Below, one piece after another: positions 1 through 10,970 of a stretch of 64,000 nt of DNA. The notes under the pieces were generated by a model, which made no database searches, was not told the DNA's origin, and worked only from the letters and a program-made list of their open reading frames with translations. Source of the stretch: Bagarius yarrelli (taxonomy: Eukaryota > Chordata > Actinopteri > Siluriformes > Sisoridae); contig VCAZ01000135.1 in NCBI GenBank assembly GCA_005784505.1, forward strand, positions 85,001-149,000, written 5' to 3'. How positions within the stretch are numbered: position 1 is the first letter of the stretch; each line of letters begins with the position of its first letter. Both the position numbers and the translations under genes were made by a program.

Positions 1-60
1 GACAATCACCATTGTAAAAAGCGCTATACAAATAAAACTGAATTGAACTGAATTGAATTT
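1..60 (+). mobile_element. 3' tail of an L2-type LINE
   Basis: The first 60 bases are the reverse complement of the 3' terminus of the large L2 copy near 34.7 kb, including the block AAAGCGCTATACAAATAAA and the GAATT-rich tail. The element therefore runs on the + strand, ends near base 60, and its body lies left of the window. Confidence 0.8.
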
Positions 61-871
61 AACCAATTTGTAGCTGACTAAGCCACCCTGTAACCGGGGA
101 CAATTTAAGATTAACCACTAAAAGTACCAACACAGGTACACGGTTTCCAAATATGGAATGCAGAGGTGTGGATACCATATAAAAAGTAGTTTATTTATAA
201 ACAAGCACAAGAGATTTAAAGCCTAAGAGATGACAATACAAAAAGGGAGACTAAGGCTTACCAATGGCCATGAGCTAATTACAGAATACAGGCCCCCAAA
301 TGCAATATCAAAGCAATATTCCCACACAGTGCACAGGTCAAAGCATACACATACAGACACACACACACACACACACACACACACTCCGTGCCGCAGTCCA
401 ACCACCAGAGATAATTGTGACTCTGCTCTTATAATGAAAATAAGCAATTAAAATATACAACAAAAGAAATATACACCAAATAAAACAAAAAAGTATTACA
501 AACAAAACAAAAACCTATTACAAACAAAACAAAAAAACAATTACAAACAAAACAGCAGCATCAAACTGTTGCTTCGCAGGCTTCCTTAATAATCATGACT
601 TTAATCAGTCTTTCTAAATAAATAAAACACAGGTTAGTACTCACAAAAAAGGCAACCTGCGGCACCCAGTTACCTTAACCTACCTTTCATCTGATTGCTT
701 CCATTAAAAGATCCACCAACCGCGCATGTGTTGATACCAATCACCACAATATGCTTGTTGTTGGAGAGCAGGAGAAAGAGAAAGCAAGCAGTCACACAAT
801 CAAGCCGCAAATAATCGCCAGTCAGAGAGCTACAAACAAAGTAGACTAATTACAAAGAGTCACAATATATA
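61..871. other. No gene seen; simple-sequence-rich spacer
   Basis: No coding exon or recognised repeat body is visible. The stretch holds an (AC)n microsatellite at about 351-384 and an A/C-rich run of ACAAA-like units at about 466-552. Short open frames over the microsatellite are low-complexity artefacts. Confidence 0.5.
351..384. repeat. (AC)n microsatellite
   Basis: An uninterrupted run of alternating A and C, about 30 bases, preceded by ACACATACAG. Confidence 0.9.
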
Positions 872-1680
872 TTGAAGGCCCGAGAAAAAGTGGAAGGAGG
901 ATACAGTAACAGTTATAGTCAATGCTACAGATTTATACTGATGGATTTAAAGACCCAATTAAACATTTCAAGATGTAAGTCAAAAATAAGTTTAAGACTA
1001 AGTGACAAACTGTCTGTATACTCCACAGAACTGACCTCTATAATAGTAGGACTGCATTGGGTTGAAGGAAATAAGCCAAATAGGTTTGTAATCTGTAGAC
1101 TCTGCATCAGCTCTGGAATGCATCATGTCTACGAAAACTGAAAGAGAAGACCTGTTAGCAGAAATATATACATAGCTGTATAGATTAAAGGCAAAGGATA
1201 TAATTGTGTACTTTTGTTGAGTATGTACATATTGGAGTAGTAGGGAATAAAACAGCTGAGTTAGTAAAAGAATCATTGAAGAAAAATGTGATAGATGTTT
1301 AGGTTCCTCTGGGAAGGTGTAAGATAAATGTAGTAATAAATAGGAAGATAAAAGTACCGCAACCAAGTTGGGACAATATCAGTACAGGGAGGTGGTATTA
1401 CAACATTATAAAATCGGTACGGGAAAAAATAAATTTTTTTGAAAGACACTGGGTTAAGGGAAGGATAGGGAAGGGCTAGTGTGGAAGCTGGAGGAGCTGA
1501 ACACGCAGCGGCAGGTGATGTGTGTATATATATATATATATACTAAATATACAGAACCGCAATACAGATCCAGCACTAATGTGAGTAGGATGTACAGTAG
1601 GTGGCGGTAATATTCCCATGGAGTAAACGGCCATTAAACAAAAAGACGAAGAAGAATACGAAGAAGAATACGAAGAATAC
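872..1680 (+). mobile_element. I/Nimb-type LINE: RNase H domain remnant and 3' end
   Basis: The + strand reads like the RNase H domain of I/Nimb-type LINEs, with segments such as LSDKLSVYSTEL, GLHWVEGNK and, after a frameshift near 1100, SDSASALECI. Frameshifts and stops break it throughout, so it is dead. The unit ends at about 1598-1680 in GGTGGCGGTAAT, GGCCATTAAAC and a (GAA)-rich tail, which fits a LINE 3' end. A second, 5'-truncated copy of this tail lies at about 45884-45945. The clade is inferred from the RNase H pattern. Confidence 0.6.
1525..1542. repeat. (TA)n microsatellite
   Basis: Nine TA dinucleotides, sitting in the 3' part of the I-type LINE fragment. Confidence 0.85.
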
Positions 1681-1689
1681 TCAATTTAA

Positions 1690-1864
1690 CTGTGGTTCAT
1701 GGTTTTCGAAGTTTTGAATGACATATGTCATTGACTTTTAAAAATAGTAGGATTGTGTATGTAATTAAAACATCGCCTTGCCTTTGGTGAGCTCACTGAT
1801 GTTAGTTTGTCCAACTAGAAAAAAACAATAGTGGAAACAGAATCACAAATTCCAGCGTCGTAAG
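1690..1864 (+). other. Candidate non-coding first exon of ggps1
   Basis: A strong splice-donor sequence (GTCGTAAG followed by GTAAGTAG) ends this stretch at 1864. It lies about 9 kb upstream of the coding exons of ggps1, whose ATG is preceded by a splice acceptor and so needs an upstream exon. The donor and a few CpGs are seen; the assignment is inference and the 5' limit is arbitrary. It could equally be a chance donor. Confidence 0.2.
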
Positions 1865-2204
1865 GTAAGTAGCTTATTCGTTTACCGTCTGCATAAAAAT
1901 CTGGTCGTTTGTCCTTTGCCACAATTAATCATTTACTATGTCTTTAAATTGTATTGTTAGAAAATGAATTTAATTAGCTATGCGTGTTGCTGTGACTCAA
2001 ACAGCTAATCAATTATGGAAGCTTTTTTCATTTTCATTTTTCGTCCATTATTATCCATTATTATAATAGAAGTTGTGGAGTGGCCTGTAACTTATTTAAA
2101 AACTTAAAACTATCACATATCACGGCTGCACTGTGTGTCGTATATACTTGTCGCTGGAATGATATCTGTTTGAATTTGGGTGTGTATTCTGTTGCTTCGT
2201 GTGC

Positions 2205-2830
2205 ATTGTTACCACTAGGACCTTAACCAGGAGAAAAAGCGGTTGTAAATAAATAAACTGATGAAAATAAACTCTCACGAAACAGTAACCCTGTCAGTAG
2301 TCTGCAAAACTTAAACTTAACTAGGATCATTTTCTCTTGCAAAATAGGGGAAGTGTTGGGTTTTTTTGGATTACAGTATATAAATAAAAATAAACCTGCT
2401 TCTTCATTAAAAATAGGCATTGTTCACCTTTTATTTTAACTTTAGTTTTTATTGATTTAGTTACAGTACCCCATGAACACTACATAGTATCATATTACAT
2501 TAGTTTTCAAATTCCACTCAACATTACTTAACATTCCACTTTATCTCTATACTAAAGGGGACCACACTTTTTTGTCAGACCTGTTTCTTTTTAATAAACT
2601 GTGAAAGAACAGCTATTTGAATATTTTCCATGCTAAAGCAGTAACACTTTTAGCATTGAAATGTATAAGCTTCTTTTTTTTACTGAAACACCTATGGTGT
2701 GTGATATTTTAGTGTTTTTATACAATATATTTTTTTAAATTTGCATATATTTTCAACAAACACAGCTTTTAATTCAAAGAAATATTTTCTATAGCCATTT
2801 TACAGACCAAACCAAGAAATTATTTTTAGA
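2205..2830. repeat. Dispersed local repeat, copy A
   Basis: Shares long blocks in the same orientation with copy B (3727-4010) and copy C (5386-5990), for example AAAGCGGTTGTAAATAA, CTTCTTCATTAAAAATAGG and ACTTAACATTCCACTTTATC. It has no coding potential. Copy A is nearly identical to B and more diverged from C. Confidence 0.75.
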
Positions 2831-3449
2831 ATTTTTACAGCTCCCTAGGAAACAAGCATTCCTTCATTGTTCATTTGATTCAAAGTAATTTGTTTTAAAG
2901 TGGGTAGTTTTATTTATTGCCTTTTGAAACAGACATAATTCTTTAACAAAGTAATAATAAAAACAAACTAATTTGTAATAAAAATAAGATATCTTAATGT
3001 TATATAAATGTCCCTTTTAAAGAAAACAAATACAGTCAAAAGCTGCAAAATTTTTTTTTTAGTTTGTACGTTTTTTTTCTTACAATTTTTTTGACCTTAG
3101 TAGAAACAGAGAAATAAAATCTGTCGGTGAGTAAACATGTCTGAGCTCAAGCTTAGCTGTCTTTAGTCAGTACTAATAACGGCCCATGCGGCACAGTTCA
3201 AACACGTCACGCTGTTGTGCTTTCTGTGCTGTATTTGGTTTGCATGTCTGTTATTGGACACACCTGCATTGTAAAGTAATTTGCCACATATTTTGGTTAT
3301 ACTTGGGTATATGTGGCACTTTAGAAGCAAACTGTTTTGCAACCAGGTGATCAGTTGTCTTTAATGATGCCCTGGTTATTGTTAACCAGAATTATTCCTT
3401 ACTGTAGCCTTGTTTTTTGCGTTTTTTTTTTTTTTGTTTTTTTCATGCC

Positions 3450-3726
3450 TTCTTGGCTGTGTGTTCCTGGGTGCGGTCGGTCCATCGCGTTCAATTACCG
3501 ACATAGACATTGTTTTCTGTGTATGGGCCCTGTTCACGCAGCAAGAGCGTTTTTTAATGGGTCATGCTCTGCTTGTGAGGCAATCCCCATCAGTATAATG
3601 TGTGCTAGGCTAGTGGTTTTTCTTAGCCCCCTGGATTTCTCTCCGCTTGGTTACCTCTACCCCTGGGTATGAGGTTGCGGCGAGGATTGCCAGGGAGCAG
3701 CCGGGAGTGTCGGTGGCCTTGCAGGG
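3450..3726 (+). pseudogene. DIRS1-like element, gag-like N-terminal fragment
   Basis: The + strand translation holds a cysteine/histidine cluster (HRHCFLCMGPVHAARAFF, then CSACEA) resembling the N-terminal knuckle region of the DIRS1-type gag-like protein known from fish genomes. The frame stops at 3672. It is separated from a matching C-terminal piece at 4011-4435 by repeat copy B. Family assignment is by recalled motif pattern; flanking DIRS termini were not found. Confidence 0.5.
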
Positions 3727-4010
3727 GTCAGAGAAAAAGCGGTTGTAAATAAATAAACTGATGAAAATAAACCCTATCAGTAGTCTGTAAAACTTAAACT
3801 TAACTAGGATAATTTTCTCTTGCAAAATAGAGATGTTTTTTTTTGTTTTTTTTTTTAATTACAGTATATCAATAAAAATAAACCCGCTTCTTCATTAAAA
3901 ATAGGCCATTAAAAATGTAAATCATATTACATTAGTTTTCAAATTACACTCAACATTACTTAACATTCCACTTTATCTCTATACTAGTAAACACATTTAG
4001 CATTGAAATT
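3727..4010. repeat. Dispersed local repeat, copy B
   Basis: Second copy of the unit at 2205-2830, nearly identical over its left half. It has an internal deletion that joins the CTATACTA block directly to the TTTAGCATTGAAAT block. It sits between two pieces of one DIRS-like frame, so it may have inserted into that element. Confidence 0.75.
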
Positions 4011-4440
4011 CCGCAGGATTCTCGATCTTCCCTGGCAGCATGCACGTGGGTCAGGCCGCTGGAATAACAAGAGGGGTTGCCCAGTCGGAGCCAAGAACCC
4101 AATGCATCTGAGAGTGGGAGAGCCATTCCAGCAGACCCCTTCAGGCTTCAGTCAGAGCTCGATGCTGAGATGGCAGCCGTACTGACTCGGGCAGCCAAAG
4201 CTATAGGGTTGCAGTGGTTTCCTCCACCCTGCCTTGAACGATCGAAGCTGGATAATTGGTACTTGAGGGCCGGTTGCGACGTTAGGCTGCACCTGCCCCA
4301 AGTTCCGTGTACCCCTCCGGCGGTACACGAGGTAATAACAGTATCATGGAACACGCCGTTTAAGGCGAGATCCGGGTACATTGGTGCCTCGGCTCCTGCA
4401 GGTCTACCAGGCATAGGCGTTGAAATTGCATGAGAGGGGG
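4011..4440 (+). pseudogene. DIRS1-like element, gag-like C-terminal fragment
   Basis: An open + frame at 4077-4433 carries ELDAEMAAVLTRAAKAIGLQW, a proline-rich PPPCLERSKL linker, and VHEVITVSWNTPFKARS. This order resembles the gag-like ORF of fish DIRS1 elements. No reverse transcriptase or tyrosine recombinase follows, because the sequence passes straight into a minus-strand LINE. It is a fragment only. Confidence 0.5.
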
Positions 4441-4459
4441 CCGAACCCAGAGTCTAACT

Positions 4460-5375
4460 ATTTGTTTGTTTTTGTTGAGGTAGAGGTGAGTTGAGGTAGT
4501 TCGGTTCAGTGTGTTGAGCAGCCTGATGGCTTAAGGAAAGTAACTGTTACACATTTGGGTTGTGAGGGGCCGAATGCTATGGTACCTTTTTCCAGAGGGC
4601 AGGAGTGTGAGGGGTGTGTGGGGCTTGCACAATGCTCTTAGCTTTGCAGATGCAGTGTGTGGTGTAGATATCTGTTATGGAGGGAAGAGAGACTCCGACG
4701 ATCTTTTCAGCTGTTCTAACTGTCCTCTACAGAGTCTTATGATCCGAAACAGTGCAGTTCCAGGAAGTGATGCAGCTGCTCAGAATGCTCTTGATGGTCC
4801 CTCTGTAGAACATGGTTAGAATGGGAGGTTGAAGATAGGCTTTCCTCGGTCTTTGCAGAAAGTAGATGCGCTGCTGGGCTTTTTTACTAATAGAGCTAGT
4901 GTTGAGTGACCAACTGAGGTTCCCCGTCAGGTGAACATCAAGAAATTTGGTGTCCTTGACGATCTCTACCGAGGATCCGTCTACGTTCAGCAGAGAATGA
5001 TTGCTCTTTGCTTTTTTGAAGTCAACAAAAGTCCTTAGTCTCATCAATGTTCAGAGACAGGTTATTGGCTTTACACCAGGCTGTGAGCTGTTTCACCCCC
5101 TCTCTGTATGCTGGCTTGTCGTTCTTGCTGATGAGACCACCACGGTTGTGTCATCGGCAAACTTGACGATGTGATTAGAGCTGTGAGTTAGCAGCCCTGC
5201 CCAGCCCCCAGTGCTCAGTGTGGTGGTGCTGGAGGTGCTGCTTCCAATCCAGACTGACTTGAGGTCTTCCAGGCAAAACGTCCAGGATCCAGTTGCAGAT
5301 GGAGGTGTTCAGGCTCAGCTTTTCGATGAAATGCTGAGAGATGAAAGTGTTGAATGCTGAATTGTTACCTTGTTG
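4460..5375 (-). mobile_element. Rex1/CR1-like LINE, 3' part of RT ORF and 3' UTR
   Basis: The minus strand encodes the end of a reverse transcriptase reading frame: LRTFVDFKKAKSN, then the linker SISKKAQQRIYFLQRPRKAY and the C-terminal FYRGTIKSILSSCITSWNC. Further upstream the text matches the RT core but is frameshifted. The 3' UTR runs toward 4460. A related + strand copy lies at 56650-58620. It is 5'-truncated and disabled. Confidence 0.75.
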
Positions 5376-5385
5376 TAACCTGGAT

Positions 5386-5990
5386 TGTTACCACTAGTAC
5401 CATAACCAGGTGAAAGCGGTTGTAAATAATTAAACTGATGACACGCTACAGTAACTCGATCAGTAGAAAAACAGTTTTCACTTTAAAATTACAGCAAGTA
5501 ACTAAGAGCAGCGTCACATTTAAGGTACTGGCAAATAATAGTATATCACTAAAAATAAATAGGCCTTGTTCATCTTTTTATTTCAACTTTGTTTTTATTG
5601 ATTTTGTTACAGTACTTCTATGAACAATACATTATCATATTGCATATAATTACAGCGTATAGTAAACAGTGGTTTTCAAAATAGTCACTACACAACTTTC
5701 CAGTTTATCCCTTAGCAAATTGCCTAAAGAGGACCACATCTTCAAAAAAAACCTGCTTTGTCTATGATTGCATGTGTTAATTTTTCGTGTGCTAGGTTGC
5801 CAGGCAATTTTAATCTACTGTGAAAGAACAGGTATTTTGTTTCCCTTCTAAAACAGACACATTTAGCTTGTATTAGACAAATTTATTAGTGTCTTGTTGT
5901 TTTTATTTACTGACACACAAAGATAAATCTATGAAATGTTTTCTCCAGTCATTTTACAGTCCACACTATACTATATACTTTCTCTCTCTA
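5386..5990. repeat. Dispersed local repeat, copy C
   Basis: Starts with TTGTTACCACTAGTACCATAACCAGG, closely matching the start of copy A, and stays alignable with interruptions to the CATTTTACAG block (near 2800 in A, near 5950 in C). More diverged than B. Confidence 0.65.
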
Positions 5991-6129
5991 TCTACCTCTT
6001 GTTTTTCAAAAAAAATTACAAAGTGCAAAATCATAAACTCAGTTGTAAGATTAATGAGGTGCTAACCAATGATTAGCTGTGACTTTTCAAATATTGTAAT
6101 AAAATCATTTTAAACAAAGATCTTGCATC

Positions 6130-6465
6130 TTAAGGATACTGAATCAAGACATACCTGTTATAGCTAATCATGTTACAGACCTGATGTTAATTAACTTAAT
6201 TAGTTGTTAATGCTCTCTTAGCTGAATATTTTCAGAATGTATTGGTTTTTCAGGCCTTTGTTGCCCCATGCTAACGTTTTTGAGACCTGTAGCAGACATG
6301 CCATTTGAAATGACCTGATTTAGTGGATAAATGGATAAAATCTTTCTCTGTTTAATGGTAAGCTATGTTCTATTATAGATCAAATATTGGCTCACGGGAT
6401 TTGAAAAGCTTTTAATTTCCATTTTATTCAAATTTAAATAACTTTCTGGAATTTGGGTTGTATTA
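6130..6465 (+). mobile_element. Degraded Tc1/mariner-type terminal fragment
   Basis: Contains the non-coding 3' region of a very common fish DNA transposon (ATGTTAATTAACTTAATTAG, CCTTTGTTGCCCCATGC, GAGACCTGTAGCAG, TTTAGTGGATAAA). It ends in a decayed form of the terminus, TTTCTGGAATTTGGGTTGTA. No transposase sequence remains. Confidence 0.55.
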
Positions 6466-7845
6466 GTTCTCAAGTTTGATTCAAGCATGCATAAGGCAGG
6501 TGATTACTAAGTTAACAAAATTTCCCAGCTTAGTGACTGGTGCTACGAACCAATATTCAGGCATTTTTATTAGCACAATCAGTTTAGCTACAGGCCAGAT
6601 ATACACGTTGCTCTTAATGTTCACTTCAGCAGCTCCAATTGCACTGTCAACAGTTGAAAGGATTCTGGCTACCTTACCGAATAGCCATGGGGCTCATTGA
6701 TTGGGAAATCACAATCAATATAACCTGATTTGTGGCTAGTCTTGGTTTAATGTTCTGCCACTTCTGTCAAAGCTAAAGACTGGGTGTGTAGTTTCTGACT
6801 GGCAATTACTTGGCTGTGTCTGGAGCAATGTTGTCCAAATAGATTGCTGTGGTATGGAAGCATCCTGCTGCTATATAAAAAGGTGCAGGCCCAGAGGCTT
6901 CAAAATCAAGATGCCTTACACCTTGATCAAAACTGTGCTAAGGACTTTCTCAAAGACAATATTATCTTTTGGAGCAATTTGGAGGGAAGCTTTGATGGAT
7001 TTAATTTCTCTCTTGCATACTACTCCGAAGTGAGGCATGTGAGATGTGTTAAATAATTTTTTTGGTTGGCTATTTGCTTTTAGAGGCATGGATTTATTTT
7101 TGCTTAAATATAAGGCTTAAAAGAGCACACAAAATTTCTCTCCTCCCTCTCCTTCCTATGAAGTGTCTATAGGCTAATAAAAAATTTGCATCCATGCAAT
7201 TCGAGATAAATATGCCTCATAGTGAATATTATACCCTATCTCTTCTTACCGTTTGTCGACCATGATTGTGTAAGGACTAATCCCGTCTGTGACTGTCGAC
7301 CAGAGTGGAGGCTGATTAATCCTCAGAAGAAGCAGGTATGAGAAAGACTAAAGTTGTCCACTTTATTTTCCTCAGTGTTGTCTCTATGTTTTTGTAGCAC
7401 ACATTTATTGCAGGATGGACCACAGCTTGTCATATTGTAATACATGCCATTCATAGAGGTTGGGGTGTGAGTTATTTGTGTCCTTCTGAAGAAAGTGGAG
7501 CAGTGGCTGGTTTTCAGGTAGCAGTCTGCTCCGGTGAAACATGGCTCATATGTCTTTAATATGCAACAGCCTACCTAAACAGTACTTCAAAGAGTGGTAT
7601 CAGGCAATATATTGTCATTCAGGTTTGTCTGCTAGTAGCTAAAAGAATAATCGAACACCATCGGGCATTGTTAATGCACAATAGGGTGCAAAACAAACCA
7701 TGACACTGTAAAAATTGGCTTCTTCCGCACTGGTTATTTTTTGTTCATATCCTTGTTATACACATTTGCCAGGTGGTGTTCTATGGCTCTTAATACAGTT
7801 ATGACAGTGTTTGGTGATGCCTAAAATTTAGGTGCATCCCCTTTC
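6466..7845. other. No gene seen
   Basis: Short frames (for example 6476-6700 and 6844-7056) show no recognisable domain and no splice context. Codon composition is that of AT-rich spacer. Confidence 0.4.
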
Positions 7846-8450
7846 ACAATGATGAAGTAGCTGTGAATTCTTTCTACAGTTATCAAGGATCAAAATGGGA
7901 AGGTGCTCACAAGTGAGGAGAGTGTACAGAGAAGATGAAAAGAGTACTTTGAAGTGTTGATAAATGAGGATAATGAAAGAGAAAAGGATAGGAGGGTCGA
8001 TACCGGTGGTGGTGTGGAAAGGTCTAGGAGAGGCAGCGGTGAAATTTCTTACTAGATTATTTAACTGGATCTTTAAAAACAAGAATGATGTGCAGAGTTG
8101 CAACAACTACAGAGGCATAAAGTGGATGAGCCATACAATGAAGCTATGGGAAAGCTAGGTTAAGGAGAGTAGTAGATAATTGTGAGCAGCAGTATGGCTT
8201 TATGCCCAGAAAGAGCACTACAGATGCAATCTTTGCTCTGAGAATGCTAATGGAGAAGTACAGAGATGGTCGTAGGGAGCTGCCTTGTGTTTTTGTAGAC
8301 CTGAGGAAAGCATATGACAGGGTACCAAGAGAAGAGCTGTGGTATTTTATGAGGAAGTCAGGATTAGCAGAGAAGTATGTCAGGGTTGTGCAGGGTATGT
8401 ATGAGTGAAGCAGGACAGTAGTGAGGTGTGCAGTAGGTCAGACAGAGGAG

Positions 8451-8487
8451 TTCAAAGTGGAGGTGGGACTGCACCTCCCACTTTGAA
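8451..8487. repeat. Imperfect 15-bp inverted repeat
   Basis: TTCAAAGTGGAGGTG at 8451-8465 is mirrored by CACCTCCCACTTTGAA at 8472-8487, with one extra C, around a 6-base spacer. It abuts the larger palindrome on its right. Confidence 0.85.
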
Positions 8488-8510
8488 CCCATTCAAAGAT
8501 TGTCCAAGAA

Positions 8511-8631
8511 GATTGTCCAAGAAGATTCCTGAATGACCTCGTCTGTCAACTGATCCATCACCACAGCAAACAATGCTGTGGTGATGGATCAGTTGACAGA
8601 CGAGGTCATTCAGGAATCTTCTTGGACAATC
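8511..8631. repeat. Perfect 58-bp foldback with 5-base loop
   Basis: Positions 8511-8568 are the exact reverse complement of 8574-8631, with AACAA as the loop. The right arm is the sense RTE coding sequence (MDQLTDEVIQESSWTI), so the left arm is an inverted copy of it. Perfect arms suggest the event is young or maintained, or that it is an assembly artefact. Confidence 0.9.
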
Positions 8632-8939
8632 AGGTTTGCAGATGACATTGTGATTTGGAGGAAAACCTGGACAGGTGCAGGTTTGCTCTGGAGAAAGGAA
8701 GGAAAATAAGTCATGAATACATGAGCACATGTGCTTGAATGAAAGGGAGGGAGGTGGAACAATGAGAGTACAGGGCGAAGAGGTAAAGAATGTGCTAAGC
8801 AGAGTCAATTTAAGTAAGCCTGCTAATTCGGACAACATCCATGGTGAATTGCTCAGAGATTGTGCAGAACAGCCAGCAGATGTTTTCTGGACTTCACCAA
8901 AATAAATCTCTCTTTTTCTGCACTAAACAAGTGTTTTGC

Positions 8940-9510
8940 CAAGATTTTTCAGAGATGATATAGTTGTGATGAACAAATTCGTTAAAAATAACATTTTGAC
9001 CTTTTTCCTATATTTTTCCCAATCTACGACATCAGATTAGTTTTTCCAGATTACATCACTGATTTTGTGTGTTTAAAATGTGGTGATGCACCTCCGTAAT
9101 TTAAGGTCATAGAGACAAGTAAGACATAATTTATAATTTTACCAAATATAGTCTTTTTTTTTTTTTTAATGAAAACAAATTGAATACTTGATTTCCATGA
9201 AGCCACATTTAACTGAAACTCAACATGTTTTCTTTAGTTTTTTTTAGTCTGTATTATATAAAATGATATTTCTTGGAAATATTCTTTTTCATTAATGCAT
9301 TGTTTTATAGTGTTTTCTCTGGGCAAGCATTTCTATTCAGAGTGATTTAAAGTTGATTTTGTTTCCGTTTCTGGTTGTTCCTTTATGGTTATATTCTTCT
9401 GCTCTAGTTTTTGTTCCTTAAAAATAAAAAATGTATTTCCAAAATGTTACTGAAATAAATTATTTTCAGAAATGTTTAGATATATGCAATATAAAAATTT
9501 AAATAGAATT
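8940..9510. repeat. Dispersed non-coding repeat, partner of 53380-54060
   Basis: Shares ordered blocks with 53380-54060: TCAGAGATGAT, the ATTTTGTGTGT segment, TAATTTAAGGT, GTTTC.GTTTCTGG.TG and AAAATGTT.CT.AAATAAAT. Diverged and AT-rich, no coding capacity. Family not recognised. Confidence 0.5.
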
Positions 9511-10883
9511 AAACTAAAAAAAATTAAATAACATGAGCCAATATTTTACTCACAATAGAACATGGATAACAATAAACTAAATACTAAATGAGCATTTTCA
9601 AATTTAATGCCTGCTATAGGTTTTGCTAAAAACTTGAATTTTTTTCATGGCAAGGTTAAAATTTGCATTGTATAGCATGTATGTATGCATGTATATATGT
9701 AAGCAACTGGTAAATAAATTTGAGTACTTTATTTAAGCCAGCGATTTGTCAATGCTAAAGCGCTTTAGGTGCCTTTCACTTATAACCCTTTAACCCTTAT
9801 ATATTCAATTATCTCCATCTTTAAAACTCGTGGCCATGAAAAAAGGATACATATCACAACATATCACATACCCACAAATTAATGTTCCGCAGTAGTAGTA
9901 TGTTGTGGCCATGGTCTTTTCCCCTTCCAGTCGGGGTTGGTAACAGATATATAAACATCAAAAAATGCGACTTACTAAGCGTTTATGTTTATGCTCTTGT
10001 GTTAAGACTTAACACAGTTAAGACTTCTTGACACAGTCACCTATTCCGGACCTCCAGACTTCCCATCTCCTCTTTGTTAACAAAGTTACTTTTATATGTT
10101 GGAACCGAAACCATGTTGACATAATTTCCTTGCCAAATGCTTACCCAAAAATGTTTTCCGACAGTGTTCATTGGATATCTGTGTACCGAACCTTGCCTGC
10201 TCTTTTGACTACTCTTTGGGATTACTCTTCTTTTCTAAATAAAAGCCATGTCATTATGGATCCCTTTCCGCCTCCTTCAGAGAAACATTTCTCCAGGACC
10301 ATGGTGCTACATAAAACACAGAATTACCCAAAACAAGAAAAAGCCACGTAACAGAACAGCAGAGAGCTAAAGTGCATGTGTGCATCCTAGTGCATTGATC
10401 TAGACATTGCAAAACAGACAATACAGAACAAACAACAAAACACTGTACGGTACAATAAAAGGCGCCGACCATTTTATTATTTTTTTTTAAATGTGCAGAT
10501 AGACAGAGATGTGCAAGTAAGAAGCAAGATTATTGTGCAAACGGCATTAATTTAGGGAGCTGAATTACCCTAAATCCCACATTTGCACAAAATCTTCTGA
10601 TATTTCAGTGATTCAATTCAGTAACCGACTTGCCACACTTGAAACAGCGTTGTAAAATATAAAGGGATTTTATGCCAAGCTTTCAACTTTATAACACAAT
10701 GTAGATAATTGTTAAACACTAGCACTAACTGGCAGCAAGAAAATGACTAGAAAATTTCTTCTTTCCTACTTTGTCTGTGTTATTAACATTGTCAATTTAC
10801 ATATTTAAAATAATATTTTAGACAACAGATCACCCTCTGCCAGAATAATTTTTGTTCTTCTTTTTATGAAGTTTGTTCTATAG
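9511..10883. other. Spacer upstream of the ggps1 coding exons; no gene seen
   Basis: AT-rich sequence with no exon that I can support. The frame at 10028-10351 has no recognisable domain. If ggps1 has an upstream non-coding exon, this is part of its first intron, ending in a pyrimidine-rich tract and TCTATAG at 10878-10883. Confidence 0.4.
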
Positions 10884-10897
10884 GTTTTGCTTAAGAA

Positions 10898-10970
10898 ATG
10901 GACAATCTTGAGGAAAAAGCTACCGAAAGGATTCTGTTGGAGCCATACAATTATCTACTACAGCTACCAG
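10898..10970 (+). CDS. ggps1: ggps1 coding exon 1 (start of GGPP synthase)
   Basis: Geranylgeranyl diphosphate synthase is a cytosolic trans-prenyltransferase that condenses farnesyl diphosphate with isopentenyl diphosphate. The GGPP product is used to geranylgeranylate Rho/Rab-type GTPases and in other isoprenoid pathways. This exon encodes the first 24 residues plus one base of codon 25. The segment RILLEPYNYLLQLPG is nearly identical to the vertebrate N-terminus. The ATG at 10898 is chosen because its length and register match known orthologues. An acceptor (TCTATAG at 10883) lies 14 bases upstream, so the 5' UTR is itself spliced. The exon ends at CCAG before GTAAAC, leaving a phase-1 intron of 1102 bp. 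Confidence 0.95.

Larger units (their letters stand above)
7846..8830 (+). mobile_element. RTE-type LINE, rearranged RT fragment
   Basis: The + strand encodes reverse-transcriptase segments of an RTE-like LINE: NNYRGIKWMSHTMKLWES, then KSTTDAIFALRMLMEKY with FVDLRKAYDRVPREELWY (8202-8408), and further on FADDIVIW (the FADD catalytic motif) near 8636-8658. Frameshifts separate the pieces. Between the palm region and the FADD motif the sequence is replaced by two nested inverted duplications. After 8790 a short piece of another LINE-like text follows (ANSDNIHGELLRDCAEQ). Dead copy. Confidence 0.75.

Noticed and set aside
223..451. Open frames on both strands across the (AC)n repeat
   Set aside because: The peptides are mostly VCVCVC or HTHTHT from the microsatellite, with no domain or splice context.
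1598..1680. GGTGGCGGTAAT ... GAAGAAGAA module as a core promoter
   Set aside because: It follows RNase H coding text of an I-type LINE and recurs as a truncated copy, so a LINE 3' end explains it better.
8452..8838. 128-codon minus-strand frame
   Set aside because: Antisense of the RTE LINE and its palindrome; no known domain.
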